Source of the DNA: Tubulanus polymorphus
Taxonomy: Eukaryota; Nemertea; Palaeonemertea; Tubulaniformes; Tubulanidae
Direction: 5' to 3'
Assembly (NCBI RefSeq): GCF_964204645.1
Contig: NC_134035.1
Location: 12,877,951-12,941,950 of the forward strand
Length of the DNA: 64,000 bases
Positions within the stretch are counted from its first letter, which is position 1. Each line of letters begins with the position of its first letter. Both the position numbers and the translations under genes were made by a program. The notes beneath the pieces were generated by a model that was given only the letters and a program-made list of their open reading frames with translations, made no database searches and was not told the origin of the DNA. Positions 25,395 to 38,045 of the stretch are shown one piece after another.

Positions 25395-25760
25395 CAATGA
25401 ACTGAGAGTAATTTCATCAATGATGAATTTACCCTCAGTTCATTCATTGTTTTAATGATGATCCTGAAAGTGATTTCAACAATGATGAATTTACCCTCAG
25501 TTCATCCATTGTTTTACTGATGATCCTGAGAGTAATTTCAACAATGATGAATTTACCCTCAGTTCATTCATTGTTTTAATGGTGATCCTGAGAGTAATTT
25601 CAACAATGATGAATTTACCCTCAGTTCATCCATTGTTTTAATGATGATCCTGAGAGTAATTTCAACAATGATGAATTTACCCTCAGTTCATTCATTGTTT
25701 TAATGATGATCCTGAGAGTAATTTCAACAATGATGAATTTACCCTCAGTTCATCACATTC
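25395..25760. repeat. 63-bp tandem repeat, about 6 copies
   Basis: Unit has caacaatgatgaatttaccc and tcagttcattcattgtttta, spacing 63 bp. Confidence 0.95.
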
Positions 25761-26135
25761 TAAGATGTTACTATTTTATTCAGAGATAATCTCTGAACTG
25801 CATAAAAAAAGGAGATCTTAAACGCGATTATTGATTAATAACCTGAGTGTAACTTATCATAAGATAAATTGACCCTCAGTTTATCAGATGTTTATACTTT
25901 ATTTAAGTTAACAGCTATAGTTAAAACTTAATCAACTTGACCTAAATGAACTAAAACTTTAACTAAATTAGACTTAAATCAACTGGAATGAATTGAATTC
26001 AATAACATCGAAAATTACTAAAATAACTAAACAAAAACCAACTAATCTAAACTAAGGTTAACTTGAAACCAAAGTTTTAATATCTAGTTCAAAACGCACT
26101 AGTGATTAATCATAAACATCATGCTCACAATTTAA

Positions 26136-26214
26136 CAAGACCCAGTTCCACAGTTATGCAACAAATATGTATCTAAATTCTTGTATCCAAATCAAACTGT
26201 GGAACTGAGTCCTG
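26136..26214. mobile_element. MITE, family B, short divergent copy
   Basis: Ends caagacccagttccacagtt and aactgtggaactgagtcctg are inverted. Interior is only about 40 bp and differs from the other copies. Confidence 0.75.
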
Positions 26215-26220
26215 TATTGT

Positions 26221-26391
26221 ATGGAACGAGATAAATGAAAAACAATCTGACTGTATTTTTCATATGATGTTTTCAGTCATACATTTTCTTGAGATGACAT
26301 CAAATTAAAAATTAAAAATTTCATACGACGGGACGCTGAAAATATCATATGAAAAATACACTCCGACTGTTTTTTATTCATCGCATTCCAT
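26221..26391. mobile_element. 171-bp MITE with about 55-bp inverted ends
   Basis: The left arm starts atggaacgagataaatgaaa and the right arm ends with the inverse (attcatcgcattccat). The inner words tttttcatatgatgttttcag / ctgaaaatatcatatgaaaaa also pair. Confidence 0.85.
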
Positions 26392-26789
26392 GATAGTGAA
26401 ACACCAACTGAAAATGAGTAGATAATTCACTGAATTAATAAAAATTGAAAAAAACTACAAGAAAAAAGGTAAAGAAAGTATGAGAAAACGTTCTCAATCA
26501 CATTTCATATTTACTAAGCCTATATCAACTACGAGTAAAAGCTCTTTATGCGTGCACTATATACAGCATGGGCCTTTTATATAACCACTATTTATATCTG
26601 TGTTGTGGACCACGTAATTGTGTCAAAGAGTATTCGGTGATAAAACCTGGACCTTCAGTTATTCCATTCTCATGAAATCACTGGGGTTCGAATATAAACA
26701 GTGATAGTCAAATATAAAATATTTCATTAAATTGATCTTTTAGTTAGTATTGAAATACAAATAAATCATTGTTCTAAAAGGAATATATA

Positions 26790-27185
26790 CAAATAAAATA
26801 GTTTTTAAATATAAAAAATAAAATAGTTTTTAAATATAAACAACAAAAAATAGTTTTTTAGATATATACAAATAAAATAGTTTAAAAAGATACTTTGAGA
26901 TAAAATACATACAAATGAAATAGTATAAAATTCAGATAAAATAGTTTTTAGATATCATAGGTATTTTAAAATTCAGATATAAAATAGTTTCTTTAATAGA
27001 TTAAAATTCACATAAAATAGTTTTTAGATATCACAGGTGTTTTAAAATTCAGATATAAAATAGTTTCTTCAATCTTTTTAAAATTCAGATAAAATAGTTT
27101 TAAATATTATAGATACTTTAAAATTGAGATAATTTAAAATACTTTCTACAATTGTCTTAAAAATACGGGTAAAATAGTTTTTAGA
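26790..27185. repeat. AT-rich degenerate tandem repeat (ataaaatagtttttagatat)
   Basis: Roughly ten degenerate copies with irregular spacing of about 30-67 bp. Confidence 0.8.
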
Positions 27186-28074
27186 GTGTTTTCAGAATTA
27201 CTAGTTTAGAAGTATCAATGAAATGTTTGCAGATGAATATTTCATAATTTATACCAATGAAATAGATTTAGATGGATCACCTTGATCAATCATAATATCG
27301 AACCAAAACATCATTGAAAGAATCCAATAATAGCGATAATAATTCACATAAAATATGATTTTGGGAAATATAGGACATATTAGGAAAAATTCAAACTTTT
27401 GGAAAGTTAAGATTAGGAAACTCGTAGTAAATTGGAATTTCAATTGAAATTGGAATTAGGAAATTTGTAGTAAATTGGAATTTCAGCACTGAAGGACTCA
27501 AAATTTAGGAACTTTGTTCTATCTTGGAACGAGAGAAACTGGAACCACAAAAATACAACAAACTGTTCAACATGTGCAGTATGACCGGGTCTCAGTCAGT
27601 AGAAATCTATTGATGATGCTGGTTTTAGTTTGGATTTTGTGACCTCTTCACAACAATAATTGCAAAATGGCTGAGAAACTACAAATAGCCTCTTTTCATG
27701 TAATCAATTAGTAGGTTATATCACATACTTTGATACAACTTATGCCGTTTTTGGGGACGAAGGAAGCACCTGAGAACCTGATCAGATTAACAACCATATG
27801 AATGATTGACCTCTTGAAAACAACTTCAGCGTAGATTTCTTAAATCTATTGATAATTCACTCTCAACAGCCATTTATCTGACGTGTGTTTTATGCATTGC
27901 TCGCCTACATGGAAACAATTCCACGCTCTATCAACCATATTTCAATTGCTAAACGCAATTCCTGCAATTTAGACCCCAATCAAGGACCAGGAGTTACTTT
28001 ATCAGAGCGGTGTCTATTACTGAGTTGATCGATTGTTATGAACTTAAAAATTTTCCTTTTAGACCATCTCCTCT
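27186..28074. other. no recognised feature
   Basis: AT-rich, no coding or repeat structure I can support. Confidence 0.4.
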
Positions 28075-28295
28075 ATCATATCTCTCTAAACTCCTCTATC
28101 ATATCTCCATAAACTCCTCTCTCATATTCCCTGAACCTCCTCTCTCATATTCCCTGAACCTCCTCTCTCATAACTCCCTGAACCTCCTCTCTCATATTCC
28201 CTGAACCTCCTCTCTCATACCTCCCTGAACCTCCTCTCTCATATTCCCTGAACCTCCTCTCTCATACCTCCCTGAACCTCCTCTCTCATATGCCT
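28075..28295. repeat. about 24-bp pyrimidine-rich tandem repeat, about 9 copies
   Basis: Repeated cctgaacctcctctctcata with alternating ttcc / cctcc endings. Confidence 0.95.
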
Positions 28296-29056
28296 TATTG
28301 ATTTCAACAAGAGATTAATTAAGACTAATTATTAACAAGAATTTTGAACTCAACCCTTGATCCTGGTGATCGTTAGAATCAGTAGAGATCAATATCAATC
28401 AATAAAACCCGATCACTGATGTGATAACAACGAATTTTCCAATCCAAGATCTTTATTTTATACTTTCTTTATCAGAGATTCTTAATCATTGCATTTTTGC
28501 AGATCTTAGCATTTTTCTATTATATCCTATGTTCAATTATGAACTCATGCATTCATGCATTGATCACCGATCCAGATGGTGATGGTTTCACACCTTAGAA
28601 ATGTAATGAAATTGATTACCGTAGTCTTTGCTGTGGTTTCCTTTCTTGCGCAATTTTTAATCCGGGCAATCTCACGTATATAAATATATATCCCTTTTCC
28701 TTATGAGTAAACATTTTAAATCCCTCCGATCACATGTGAAGGATTTCCCTCCGTTGTTGAGCATTAAATATTAACATTTCAATCATTCAAGATTTCACGT
28801 CATATTAAATTAATCTTTAATTCTGTAATTAGAAAAACAAATATGTTAATAACGATATAATGGTTTAGCACTTGACGTATAGACGTCACAGTATTTGGGG
28901 GAGGGGGCAACATGGAACATTGAACAATCTGTTTCAATGAAATTTCCTAAGGAATCGCATTATGTGAAACACAGCTGTTCCATCTCCATGTTATTTTCAG
29001 CTTCATAAGGAAACGCATTATGTGTGAAACATAGCTATTCCTTCTCCATGTTTCGA
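28296..29056. other. no gene recognised; small direct repeat
   Basis: A short duplicated stretch with cgcattatgtg and tctccatgtt occurs at 28957-28992 and 29015-29051. Otherwise nothing supported. Confidence 0.4.
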
Positions 29057-29690
29057 TAAAGTTCGATAAAGAATCACATCACAGTTCCTTTTGATTTGAA
29101 AAATCTACATTTTTCAAACTCCATAGGACTTATTGTAGGAATTTATTCCCTGCATATCCCGAAAGACATTTGAAAAGGCTGACCATGGCATTAGAATTGA
29201 TGACTCCTAAGAAGGCTACTGCCACAATTAGGTGGCATGGATGGCTACTGCTGCAAAGTAGTGGCAAGGATGGTAAATGCTTCAGCATCATGAGAAGCAA
29301 AATCAACCTTAATGATTAAGGTATTGTAATGGAAGTAGTTCGATAAAGAATCACATTATGTGAATCATAGCTGTTCCTTTTGATTTGAAAAATCCACTTT
29401 TTTCAAACTCCATAGGAGTTATTGTAGGAATTGATTCCCTGCATATCCCGAAAAAGATTTACAACGGCTGACCATAGAATTAGAATTGATGACTCCTAAG
29501 AAGGCTACTGCCACAATCAGGTGGTATGGATGGTTACTGCTGCAAAGTAGTGGCAAGGATGGTTTATATCCCGAAAGACATTTGAAAAGGTCGACCATGG
29601 TATTAGAATTGATGACTCCTAAGAAGGCTACTGCCACAATCAGGTGGTATGGATGGCTACTGCTGCAAAGTAGCGGCAAGATGGTTAATG
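29057..29690. repeat. about 280-bp tandem duplication plus partial third copy
   Basis: gttcgataaagaatcacat at 29057 and 29337 starts two similar units. The part with gatgactcctaagaaggcta recurs three times (about 29199, 29487 and 29608). Confidence 0.9.
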
Positions 29691-30188
29691 CTTCAGCGTT
29701 GTGAGAAGCACAATGAACCTTAGTTAATAAGGTATGGTAAGAGTTAATGCAAAAATGGGGGAAAATAGAGTGGAACACAGTGGGACGTACAGTCAAAAAA
29801 AAATAAATAAATGATTTAAAAAGTAAATGAATGGGATGATGGACAAATATTTCTTTTTGTCCAAAAAGTAAATAAAGGGATGAAATGATAATGAATTTTT
29901 TTATTATTTTTAAATTTTTTAAATTTTTTTGGAGAAACCGTAAAACCTCCATAAAAGCAATGATTATATGCAATGATGTCTGGTTTTTTATTTTTATATT
30001 TTTTTTCTAAAAGCAAGGAGGACTGCACGCCCACTGGTTCAAGGAGTGTTGACAGATATTTGACACTGCGCGAACTGCAGATCGACGAAGGAGTAAGGAA
30101 AGCGGAGTTTCAAGAAGTGCCGATCTGCAGACGTGCGTGGGCTGATGTTGTTGCCCGGGTGATGGCGAGTGAAGGGGCTGATATTATA

Positions 30189-33100
30189 CTATTGTGTTCG
30201 CCGACGTTTTACTAATTGATATTTTCCTTTAAAGGCCCCTTCAACATCGCGGAGCATTCTTATTGGATCTTTATACTCGATGTTTCTTGACCAACCAGGG
30301 CCGCGCGCGATGAGCTCAACAGCGGGGGAAGGTGGTGGCCCCGCTGGAGCGCCCGATGTCGATGCCTGGGCGGGCGTATTATTGTTTTCATAATCATCAT
30401 CATCACTTTCTTCATCTTCAAGTCTTCTTTTTCTATTTCTTGTATTATTTGATCTAGTTGTCGGAGTTGTAGTAGTACTAGTCGCAGTTGAAGTAGGTGG
30501 TCGTGGTCGTCTTTTCTTAGTAGTGGTAGTAGTGGTAGTAGTAGTAGAATTAGTAGTAGGTGGTTGTCGTGGTCGTCGTGGTGGTCGTGGTGGAGTATCG
30601 CGAGTTGGTGGTGTTGCGGGCCCTGGTGGTGTTGCTCCAGGAGTGGCGAATTCCTCCTCATCACTGCTCGCCTCCTCAAAATTTGGTTGTCTCGGTGGGG
30701 GAGGACGAGCCGCACGCTTGCCTTTGTTTTTTGGTTTCGGACGCCCCGAACCTATTGAGTAATTTATTTCTTGTGTCTTTCGACGGGGCGACCGACGCAG
30801 TGAAGGCGTCTGAAGCTGTGGCGCCTCTGTCGGGGTCACCACTGCAGGGGCGACCTCCTGCTCCACATTTACGGGAGAAGCAGGGTCCACCTCCTGCAAA
30901 GGAACCAACTCAAATGGTGGAATGATTTCTGGAGTTGGTTCCTTAGGCCCGCAGAGAGATACACACCTTGTATGAATGTCTTTAAATCCTTGAAGTGCTC
31001 TGCGGGCTGCTTCAGACTGGTCGTGGTTAAGAGAGTCTATGATGTCTAAATCTGGAATGAAAAAAAAAAAACATTAAGGATCATGCATATAACACATAAA
31101 TGACATGTTCGCATATAATTATCATATTTGTAAATAGTTACCAATAAAATAATGGATGTGATGTGATGGAAATAACGAAGAAAATTGGGTAAGAAGGGTC
31201 ATTTGAAGGTTTGGAAGCGATCGTAAGCTTATTTTGCGAGAAGTGATCATGTCACTGGTTGTACGCTACGGTTGTACAACTAACTCTGTTGTAACTACAC
31301 TTTTAACCGCTTTCATGATTTGCCTCATCCATTACATAATAACGATAAGTCGACAGTATATCATCAGTGAGGCTGATGATTGAATCTTTCAATACACATT
31401 TTATAAAGGTATTTTTATGTCTTATATACTTATGTATTACAGAACCAACCCCGTCGGTGGATTGGTACTTTGCTAGTTGCTGGCGACTAACACTTTTGTT
31501 AATTCATTACTGGAACTACTGATTGTAAACTACTGTTACATCTTACAATTACCTTGACAATCAATTTTGGGTTGCAAATCATGAATAAAGAAACACTAGA
31601 TTTTTTGTCCGGAGGTGAAGACGTACCAGGCTCCAGCTGACAAAAACTATACATCATTATGAATAATCAATGGAATTGCAAACCCATGACCCTTGTTTCA
31701 AAATCATTTTTTGGAATGAAAGTCTATCTGAGAACCTGCTTGAAATAACACGCATGATAACTTTCATTTATCAACCGATTGACACAGAGACTTTGCAACG
31801 ATAAAAGGTCTAATTGAAAACAAATGAAGCTCTGTATCAACAAAACATTCATCAATAATTCTTTTTATACAGTAATTTATTTTCATTTGGATGAGTGAAA
31901 AATGTGTCCACACTTTAGGCTTAACAAAAATGATACCTTGTTTCTCCGCAGCGGCCGGGTCATTTTTGAAAAATATGATAAAATTTATAAACAGTTCATT
32001 TCTATACCGGCCGGGTCTGTTATGGTGAAACTGATCACGATTTTTAAAAAAGTAATGTTTTGGGTAGATAGGCAGCCGGCCGGGTCAACATTTAAGCTCA
32101 GCAGAGCGGAGAAACAAGGTATCAATTTTTTTTTGCCTTAAGTGCAGAAATTTATTCTATTTTGTAGAACACTTTTTGATTGCATACAGGGCCACAGTAA
32201 GAGGAAGAATTTGCATTTTATTTCCTCTGAACATGAGGCAAGCGTATACATATATTTTCTTCTGAATTTTCTCAAAAATGAAGACAAAATTTTGACTGAT
32301 TTGTGGATATTTTATTGTTTAAACTATTTACAGCATGAATTATAACAGAAAAATGACACAAATCATTACACTTCACTGAATCTAAAACCAGTAAAAGCCA
32401 TTTCACAAAACACTGCCCACTACTGCACCTTCAGAAACAACACTCACTACAAATAAAAAAACATTCATTTTGAAAAACAATATTTAACCATCAACACAAA
32501 TGGCTGTAATTCATTATTCCCAATAGAATATTCATTAGGCGCGATCACACGACGAAATTTAGACCGGTCTAAATTTGGTCCGGTCCAATTTAGACCGGAC
32601 CAAGCGTTCTAGAAGAGCGAACCAGGTCCGGACCAAATTTTGGACCGGTCTAAATACGCGTGTGTGGACAGAAACTGGTACCAGGTCCGGTCTAAATCGT
32701 AATTCTGAATCTCTGCGGTAGATGTCGCCACCTCTGCGGCAGAGTGTGAGTCCAGTTTATTAAGTTTTAAATGCTTTCATTACCGTTTATGTAATTATTT
32801 TTAAGTACTGTTTTTACTCCCTATTCAATGGAAACTTTTGGAGCGTAATTCGTATTCGTATATCGCGATCATCATCCGTTTTATTGCATTGCTTTAAACC
32901 GTGTTTAAACGACACTTAGAGTTTCAGCATGATAATGTATAAACCTGACAAGAGGATCGAATTGGTCAAATGAAGAATGCCTTGCTCTACTTGGAATCTG
33001 AAAGCAAGACTTCATCCAGGCGTAATTAATCATTTAGCGGATGGCGACATCTTGTGGGCCCGGTGACAAGCGATTTTTTTCACCGTGTGTCATAACGCCG

Positions 33101-36100
33101 TGTGAACGCTCACCAAAATTTGGTCCGGTCTAAATTTGGACAGGACCGGGTACGGACCCATTTAGACCGATCTAACTAGTTGTCGTGTAAACGCGGCTAT
33201 TGTCAGCAATAGGCCTATCGGTACATCACATATTCATTACATAACTTACCTAGAATGTATAATTCATCTTACAGCAGCCATTGATTTATTCAGAACAACA
33301 AAATTCCATGCACAACTGGTATTCATCACACGGTAGACTCTTCCTAAACCGCTACGCTTCCCTTTTATACCGAATTAGGCAGTTACCGGTTTGAAGAATT
33401 GCAAAAAAAATCAATGGATGAAAAAAATTATTGAGCTGAACGGCGGTCAAAATTATCAATTTCTTTGTATTTTATAACATCTGACCGTGTAGCGAATGGC
33501 CACGATTCCTTCTATAATACACCAGACACAAGTCGTTCAATAGACTGGACATTTCACGTTTCTTTATCCCGCAACATTTTCCTGTTTCGGTTCACTTGTG
33601 ATGCCCTTGCATAATGGAAACTAAGACCAGTTTAAGTTACAGTAATAGAACATAAGGCCTCAACCTCTAACACAGATAGAAGATTGATAAGTAAATGTAT
33701 TCTATATTGTAAGTGAACAGCCATTACAGTTTACCTGTTTAGGCAGAGAATAAACGGAAATGAAGTGAACATTTACGGGATACGGGAAGCGTTTGGAGAA
33801 ACCAGGTCGTCGTGGATTCGAACCCCGTACATCACCGTGTCCCCAGCAAGACACTTATCTTCATTGCCTCTCTGCACCCAGGAGTAAATAAATACCTGGA
33901 TCGACAGATGACCCCTGAGCGCCTAGCAGCTGCTCGGATGTTGCTTCTCCCCAGGAGGCTATTAAATGGCTGGGGCAATAAAACCGAAAATGTAAAGCTC
34001 TCTGAGCAGCTGCTGGATTTAGCACTAGATGCATGATATTATAATTATCATTATCATCGAATAGAGCAATATACCAGAAAAGGCGAAATATATGTATTGA
34101 AAAACAACGTTTCATCTTTATTCCAACGAATTGGACAGATTATACCAGATATAGACCGTCTACCAGTTTAAGTGGAGTCTACAGTATCATTAAGGGCAAA
34201 AAATCCAGTAAAATCCGAGACATTTGAATATATTTTTCTAAAATGGATTTTTACCGAATTTTACTCCAAAAATTGTGATGTTTCCTTCGAGGACTGTACA
34301 TTTCCCTATAGTTTTTCCTAAGTCTAATTCATTTTCATTTCACGACAAACAGAAAAACAACACAAATAATTTCATTCAAATTTCTTCTGTATTTTCATCA
34401 TCAAACAAATACTTCGGCTCTTACTTTCAGAAACAACCACCAGGGTCCAGTTTCACGAAAAAGTTTAAGTCTAAAAACGCTTAAGTCTGAATTGTTGTCC
34501 TAATTGAAAACATGAAGTAACCAATGGCAATTACACCAAAAATTTTAGGTTAACTTTTTCGTGAAACCTGGCCCAGGGGTAAGATCCATTTCACAGGACA
34601 CTGTCCCCTGCTGTACCTTCAGAAATAACCAACAGGGGGAAAAACCATTTCACACAACACTGCCCGCTGCTGCAACTTCTTACATTTAAATCCATTCACT
34701 ACAAATTATAATAAAACTTTTATTGATAAAAAATTAAACATCAGCGAACAATAAACAATATTTAGAATTTAGGCTTATTTCACATGTGTTCATTAAGTAT
34801 TTAAAATAAGTCACTACTTACCCCTCAAATAGAGAATTCTTCAGTGGAGTAATTCACTATAAATACAGCTGCAGCCGTTTACAGAAAAAACAATATGAAA
34901 TGTCGCTGTCGAACTTGTAGGGTGTAAAACGGGATAGACGTAGATAAATGTCAGGCCTTGACAACAGTAGAGGAAATACTTTTTTATGGCCTTTAGAAAA
35001 TAAGAGAATTCAGAAAATAAAACATTAAGTTAAAGGGTAGGCCTATCTGATGAACTGCTAGAGGAAATTTGATAAAATCTGGTCTCAGAACGAAATTCGG
35101 TTCCTGACTAAACTATCAACTAAACCGCAGTCCAGTTATTGACTAAAATATGGACTAAACCGTAGTCCAGTTATTGACTAAAATATGGACTAAACCGCAG
35201 TCCAGTTATTGACTAAAATATGGACTAAACCGTAGTCCAGTTATTGACTAAAATATGGACTAAACGGTAGACCAGTTATTGACTAAAATATGGACTTAAC
35301 CGTAGTCCAGTTATTGACTAAAATATGGACTTAACCGTAGTCCAGTTATTGACTAAAATATGGACTAAACCGTAGTCCAGTTATTGACTAAAATATGGAC
35401 TACACCGCAGTCCAGTTATTGACTAAAATATGGAATAAACCGTAGTCCAGTTATTGACTAAAATATGGACTTAACCGTAGTCCAGTTATTGACTAAAATA
35501 TGGACTACACCGCAGTCCAGTTATTGACTAAAATATGGTCTAAACGGTAGTCCAGTTATTGACTAAAATATGGACTACACCGCAGTCCAGTTATTGACTA
35601 AAATATGGTCTAAGCGGTAGTCCAGTTATTGACTAAAAAATGGACTTAACCGTAGTCCAGTTATTGACTAAAATATGGACTACACCGCAGTCCAGTTATT
35701 GACTAAAATATGGACTAAACGGTACACCAGTTATTGACTAAAATATGGACTAAACCGTAGTCCAGTTATTGACTAAAATATGGACTAAACCGTAGTCCAG
35801 TTATTGACTAAAATATGGACTAAACCATAGTCCAGTTATTGACTAAAATATGGACTAAACCGTAGTCCAGTTATTGACTAAAATATGGACTTAACCGTAG
35901 TCCAGTTATTGATTAAACGAAGTGGCTACTCGTAGGGACCCGTACGAATAATTCCGTAGGCTATTCGTACGCACCCATCGGATAACTCTGGAATTATGTG
36001 TACGGGAAGGTATAGGGTTAGGGTAAGGTGAGGCTATATGTAGTTAAAACATTCGACCGACTGTCAGCGAGCTCGGTGGTCCAGTGGTACGATGCTGTGC

Positions 36101-37279
36101 TAGTAATTTACTGGCCCGGGTTCGAGTCTCGCTCTATCCGCTATTTTTCTCTAATTCTATTCTCCACACTTTCCTTGAATTTTCTAAGTCGTGCACCTCT
36201 GTACGCATGCGCGGCGTTAATCGGCCAATCAGCGACAGTGTACAGATCCTAGTCCCGTACGAATAGTCTCCAGAGTAATCCGTACGGTCCGTACGAGTAG
36301 CCACAGCGTTGATTAAACTGCAGTCTGCTTCCTGACTAGTCAGTAGCCTGTCTGTGGTTTAGTTTCACGATCGGATATTTTCACAAACCACAGCTCATCC
36401 GATTATAAAAAGCTTACCACCAACGATTTAGGGAACTAACTACTTCCTGACTAATGGACTGAACCGCACAGTCCAGTTACTTGATTTATTAAACATAAAT
36501 CAGGATTTCGTATGAAATGCATTGGTCTGTAGGCCTACACAACTTAAATTATTTATGTTGTAACTTATCTCTATTGACTGGAATATGAATAACATGATGA
36601 ATATTTCACAATTTCGACAATATTTGGAACCGAAACAAGGAAATGAAGTTACTTCCTCAAGTTATTTTTCATCCACCAGAGCCTCCACTCACTATTCAAT
36701 TCAATTCAAACTTTATTCACCATAGATTCGTTAGCAAATTCAATTGAGTTTAAGAGTGGTGACAAAATTGCATCATATGTCAAAATGAAAAATTTATACT
36801 CGAACAATTGAGAAATTTGAAATAGAATAAGAGACTAGAAACATAAAAGGATATGTTCAAAATAAATGTCCTAATTTTATCAGTGTGACATAAATTGAGT
36901 TTTCCAAAATTAAAAAGAGAATTGAAAGAAATTGATATTAGATGATAGATTTTTTAATTAATGAAATTCGAAATAATTGAGATTTAGACAATTTGAGATT
37001 TAGGAAATCAAATAATGCATCAAATAGTGTGAGATAAAATAATTGTGATTGTGAATTTGAGATCAAATAATTTCAGATGTTGGAAATCAAATAATTTGAG
37101 ATGTTTGTCAAAAATGATCGAGAATTTGAGATACTCAAGATGAACTAAATGAGATTGATGAAGTAGAGTTTGTACTTACTCAAATCACAAAACGCGCCGA
37201 GGGATGCCGGATCTAGTGCAAGAACCTCGGCGCGCACCAACTTCAAAAGCCCACAAAAAATGTCTGATTTCGTAGACAT
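30189..37279 (-). CDS. unrecognised two-coding-exon gene, 320-aa Pro/Thr-rich basic-acidic protein
   Basis: Coding exon 1 is 37279-37180 (minus), starting MSTKSDIFCGLLKLVRAE and ending at a perfect GTAAGT donor in phase 1. Exon 2 is 31051-30189, preceded by a poly-T tract and cattccag acceptor in the matching phase. Together they give 320 aa. Residues 1 to about 70 look like a compact helical domain spanning the junction (AFCDLNLDIIDSLNHDQSEA). The rest is low complexity: Pro/Thr-rich stretches, a run of nine Thr, basic patches (KNKGKRAARPPPP; KKRRPRPP), acidic patches (SSDEEEF; DEESDDDD) and a basic end (KYQLVKRRRTQ). The Thr and Pro runs are encoded by trinucleotide repeats. Nuclear, DNA- or chromatin-associated location is inferred only from composition. 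A 5'-UTR intron and promoter lie upstream. The 6.1-kb intron carries several transposable elements. No family recognised. Confidence 0.7.
31052..31910. other. intron of the unrecognised gene, no element recognised
   Basis: AT-rich. The region contains A10-12 next to the acceptor at 31061 but no inverted or tandem repeat I can defend. Confidence 0.4.
31917..32138. mobile_element. 222-bp MITE with three CGGCCGGGTC-like motifs, copy 1
   Basis: Terminal inverted repeats with the common core GATACCTTGTTTCTCCGC (left) and its inverse GCGGAGAAACAAGGTATC (right). Inside, ggccgggtc occurs three times. A nearly identical copy lies at 49919-50141, implying recent movement. Confidence 0.9.
32535..33199. 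mobile_element. about 665-bp element rich in gaccggtctaaat motifs, inverted ends
   Basis: Left end (ggcgcgatcacacgacga) and the inverse of the right end (gccgcgtttacacgacaa) match. Multiple inverted tttagaccggtctaaat words lie within 150 bp of each end. Non-coding. The superfamily is uncertain; a PIF/Harbinger-like element is one possibility. Confidence 0.75.
33200..33769. other. intron sequence, no recognised feature
   Basis: No coding or repeat structure seen. Confidence 0.4.
33770..34050 (+). mobile_element. probable SINE
   Basis: Pol III B-box-like gtggattcgaaccccg at about 33812, then a conserved-looking body (ccagcaagacacttatcttc; gggttattaaatggctggggc-like region) and a simple end of attataattatcattatc. 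Composition is GC-richer than its surroundings. No exact target duplication located. Confidence 0.55.
34051..34440. other. intron sequence, no recognised feature
   Basis: No coding or repeat structure seen. Confidence 0.35.
34441..34574. mobile_element. MITE with cagggtccagtttcacgaaa ends
   Basis: Left end cagggtccagtttcacgaaa and right end ttttcgtgaaacctggccc are inverted; interior has taagtctaaaaacgcttaag. About 134 bp, non-coding. Confidence 0.75.
35105..35917. repeat. 35-bp tandem array, about 23 copies
   Basis: Unit built from gactaaaatatggactaaac and cgtagtccagttatt at exact 35-bp spacing. Each unit contains the dyad tggac...gtcca. Interrupted at 35918 by an inserted element and resumed, degenerate, after 36308. 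Confidence 0.97.
35918..36308. mobile_element. 391-bp Mutator-like MITE with 9-bp target duplication, carrying a tRNA-like segment
   Basis: Inverted ends of roughly 50 bp (cgaagtggctactcgtaggg against the inverse of gtacgagtagccacagcg, with further cgtacgaat words). TTGATTAAA flanks both sides exactly (35909-35917, 36309-36317). A 9-bp duplication and long ends are typical of MULEs. The interior at about 36070-36135 has pol III A-box-like tggtccagtggta and B-box-like gggttcgagtc. Confidence 0.85.
36318..37179. other. intron sequence, no element recognised
   Basis: The 36900-37140 part is rich in repeated gaaatcaaataatttgagat-like words, a degenerate simple repeat. Nothing else supported. Confidence 0.4.
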
Positions 37280-37385
37280 GGTCAAAGGAGAGGTAGAAGT
37301 TGAAGTCGTTTGATGTTTAAGTTGACGTTGAAGTTGTATAGTCTTGTTGGTATCAATGTATATCGCCGCGTACTGTTGTCGCTGA

Positions 37386-37386
<1 letters not shown>

Positions 37387-37414
<28 letters not shown>
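37387..37414 (-). repeat. (CAG)n repeat in the 5' UTR next to the splice acceptor
   Basis: About nine CTG on the plus strand, that is CAG in the transcript of the gene at 30189-37279, starting a few bases after the predicted acceptor acattgcag. Confidence 0.85.
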
Positions 37415-37416
<2 letters not shown>

Positions 37417-38045
37417 ACTGCAATGTAAAAACAATAATGTTATAAAAATCAAGAAAATCGAAAATTATTGATTCTAAGAAAAAGTTAACTCGAGTTTATA
37501 TTAAATAATAATAATAATTAACATTAAATTATTAGGCATCATTATTTTCTAAATATTAAATATAGAAGCCACAAGAATTAAGTTGAACGACGCTTCGAAT
37601 GAAAGGTTTCTATGGATTCGAGTTACGGTTGAATAGACTGAGCTGTCTGTGTATTACACCTAGGCATGTCAACTAGCCGCTTTAGCGCGTCGATTTGAAC
37701 ACCAGAAAAACAGCTTCCGAAAATTCCATAAATAAATTTGATAAATTTCCATTTCCTCAATAAAATCACAATAACGTCTTCATTATTACGAGAGCGAAAT
37801 TGAAAATCAAATGTTGTAATTTACTTCTAAATATTTAAAACACAATTTGGACAATTTTGAGCAAAATGAACGTCACAATGGAAATGTCATAATGAAACAC
37901 CTATATAATATAATCCGAACTTTCGGAACTTTGGAAATTGTCTCGTATGCGAAACCTAAGGTCTATGTATAAAATTTACAAGTAAGATAAATAGAATAAA
38001 TAAATTTGATCGAAATAAATAAATAAATGAATGACGTTTGCTTAC

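Noticed and set aside
29973-30215. Plus-strand 80-codon frame (RELQIDEGVRKAEFQEVP...)
   Set aside because: Protein-like wording, but it starts in AT-rich sequence, has no acceptor I trust, and overlaps the 3' end of the minus-strand gene.
30523-30925. Plus-strand frames over the low-complexity exon
   Set aside because: Antisense shadows of the Thr/Pro trinucleotide repeats in the minus-strand gene.
36060-36140. Functional tRNA gene inside the MULE
   Set aside because: T-arm and anticodon-arm pairing fail on inspection.
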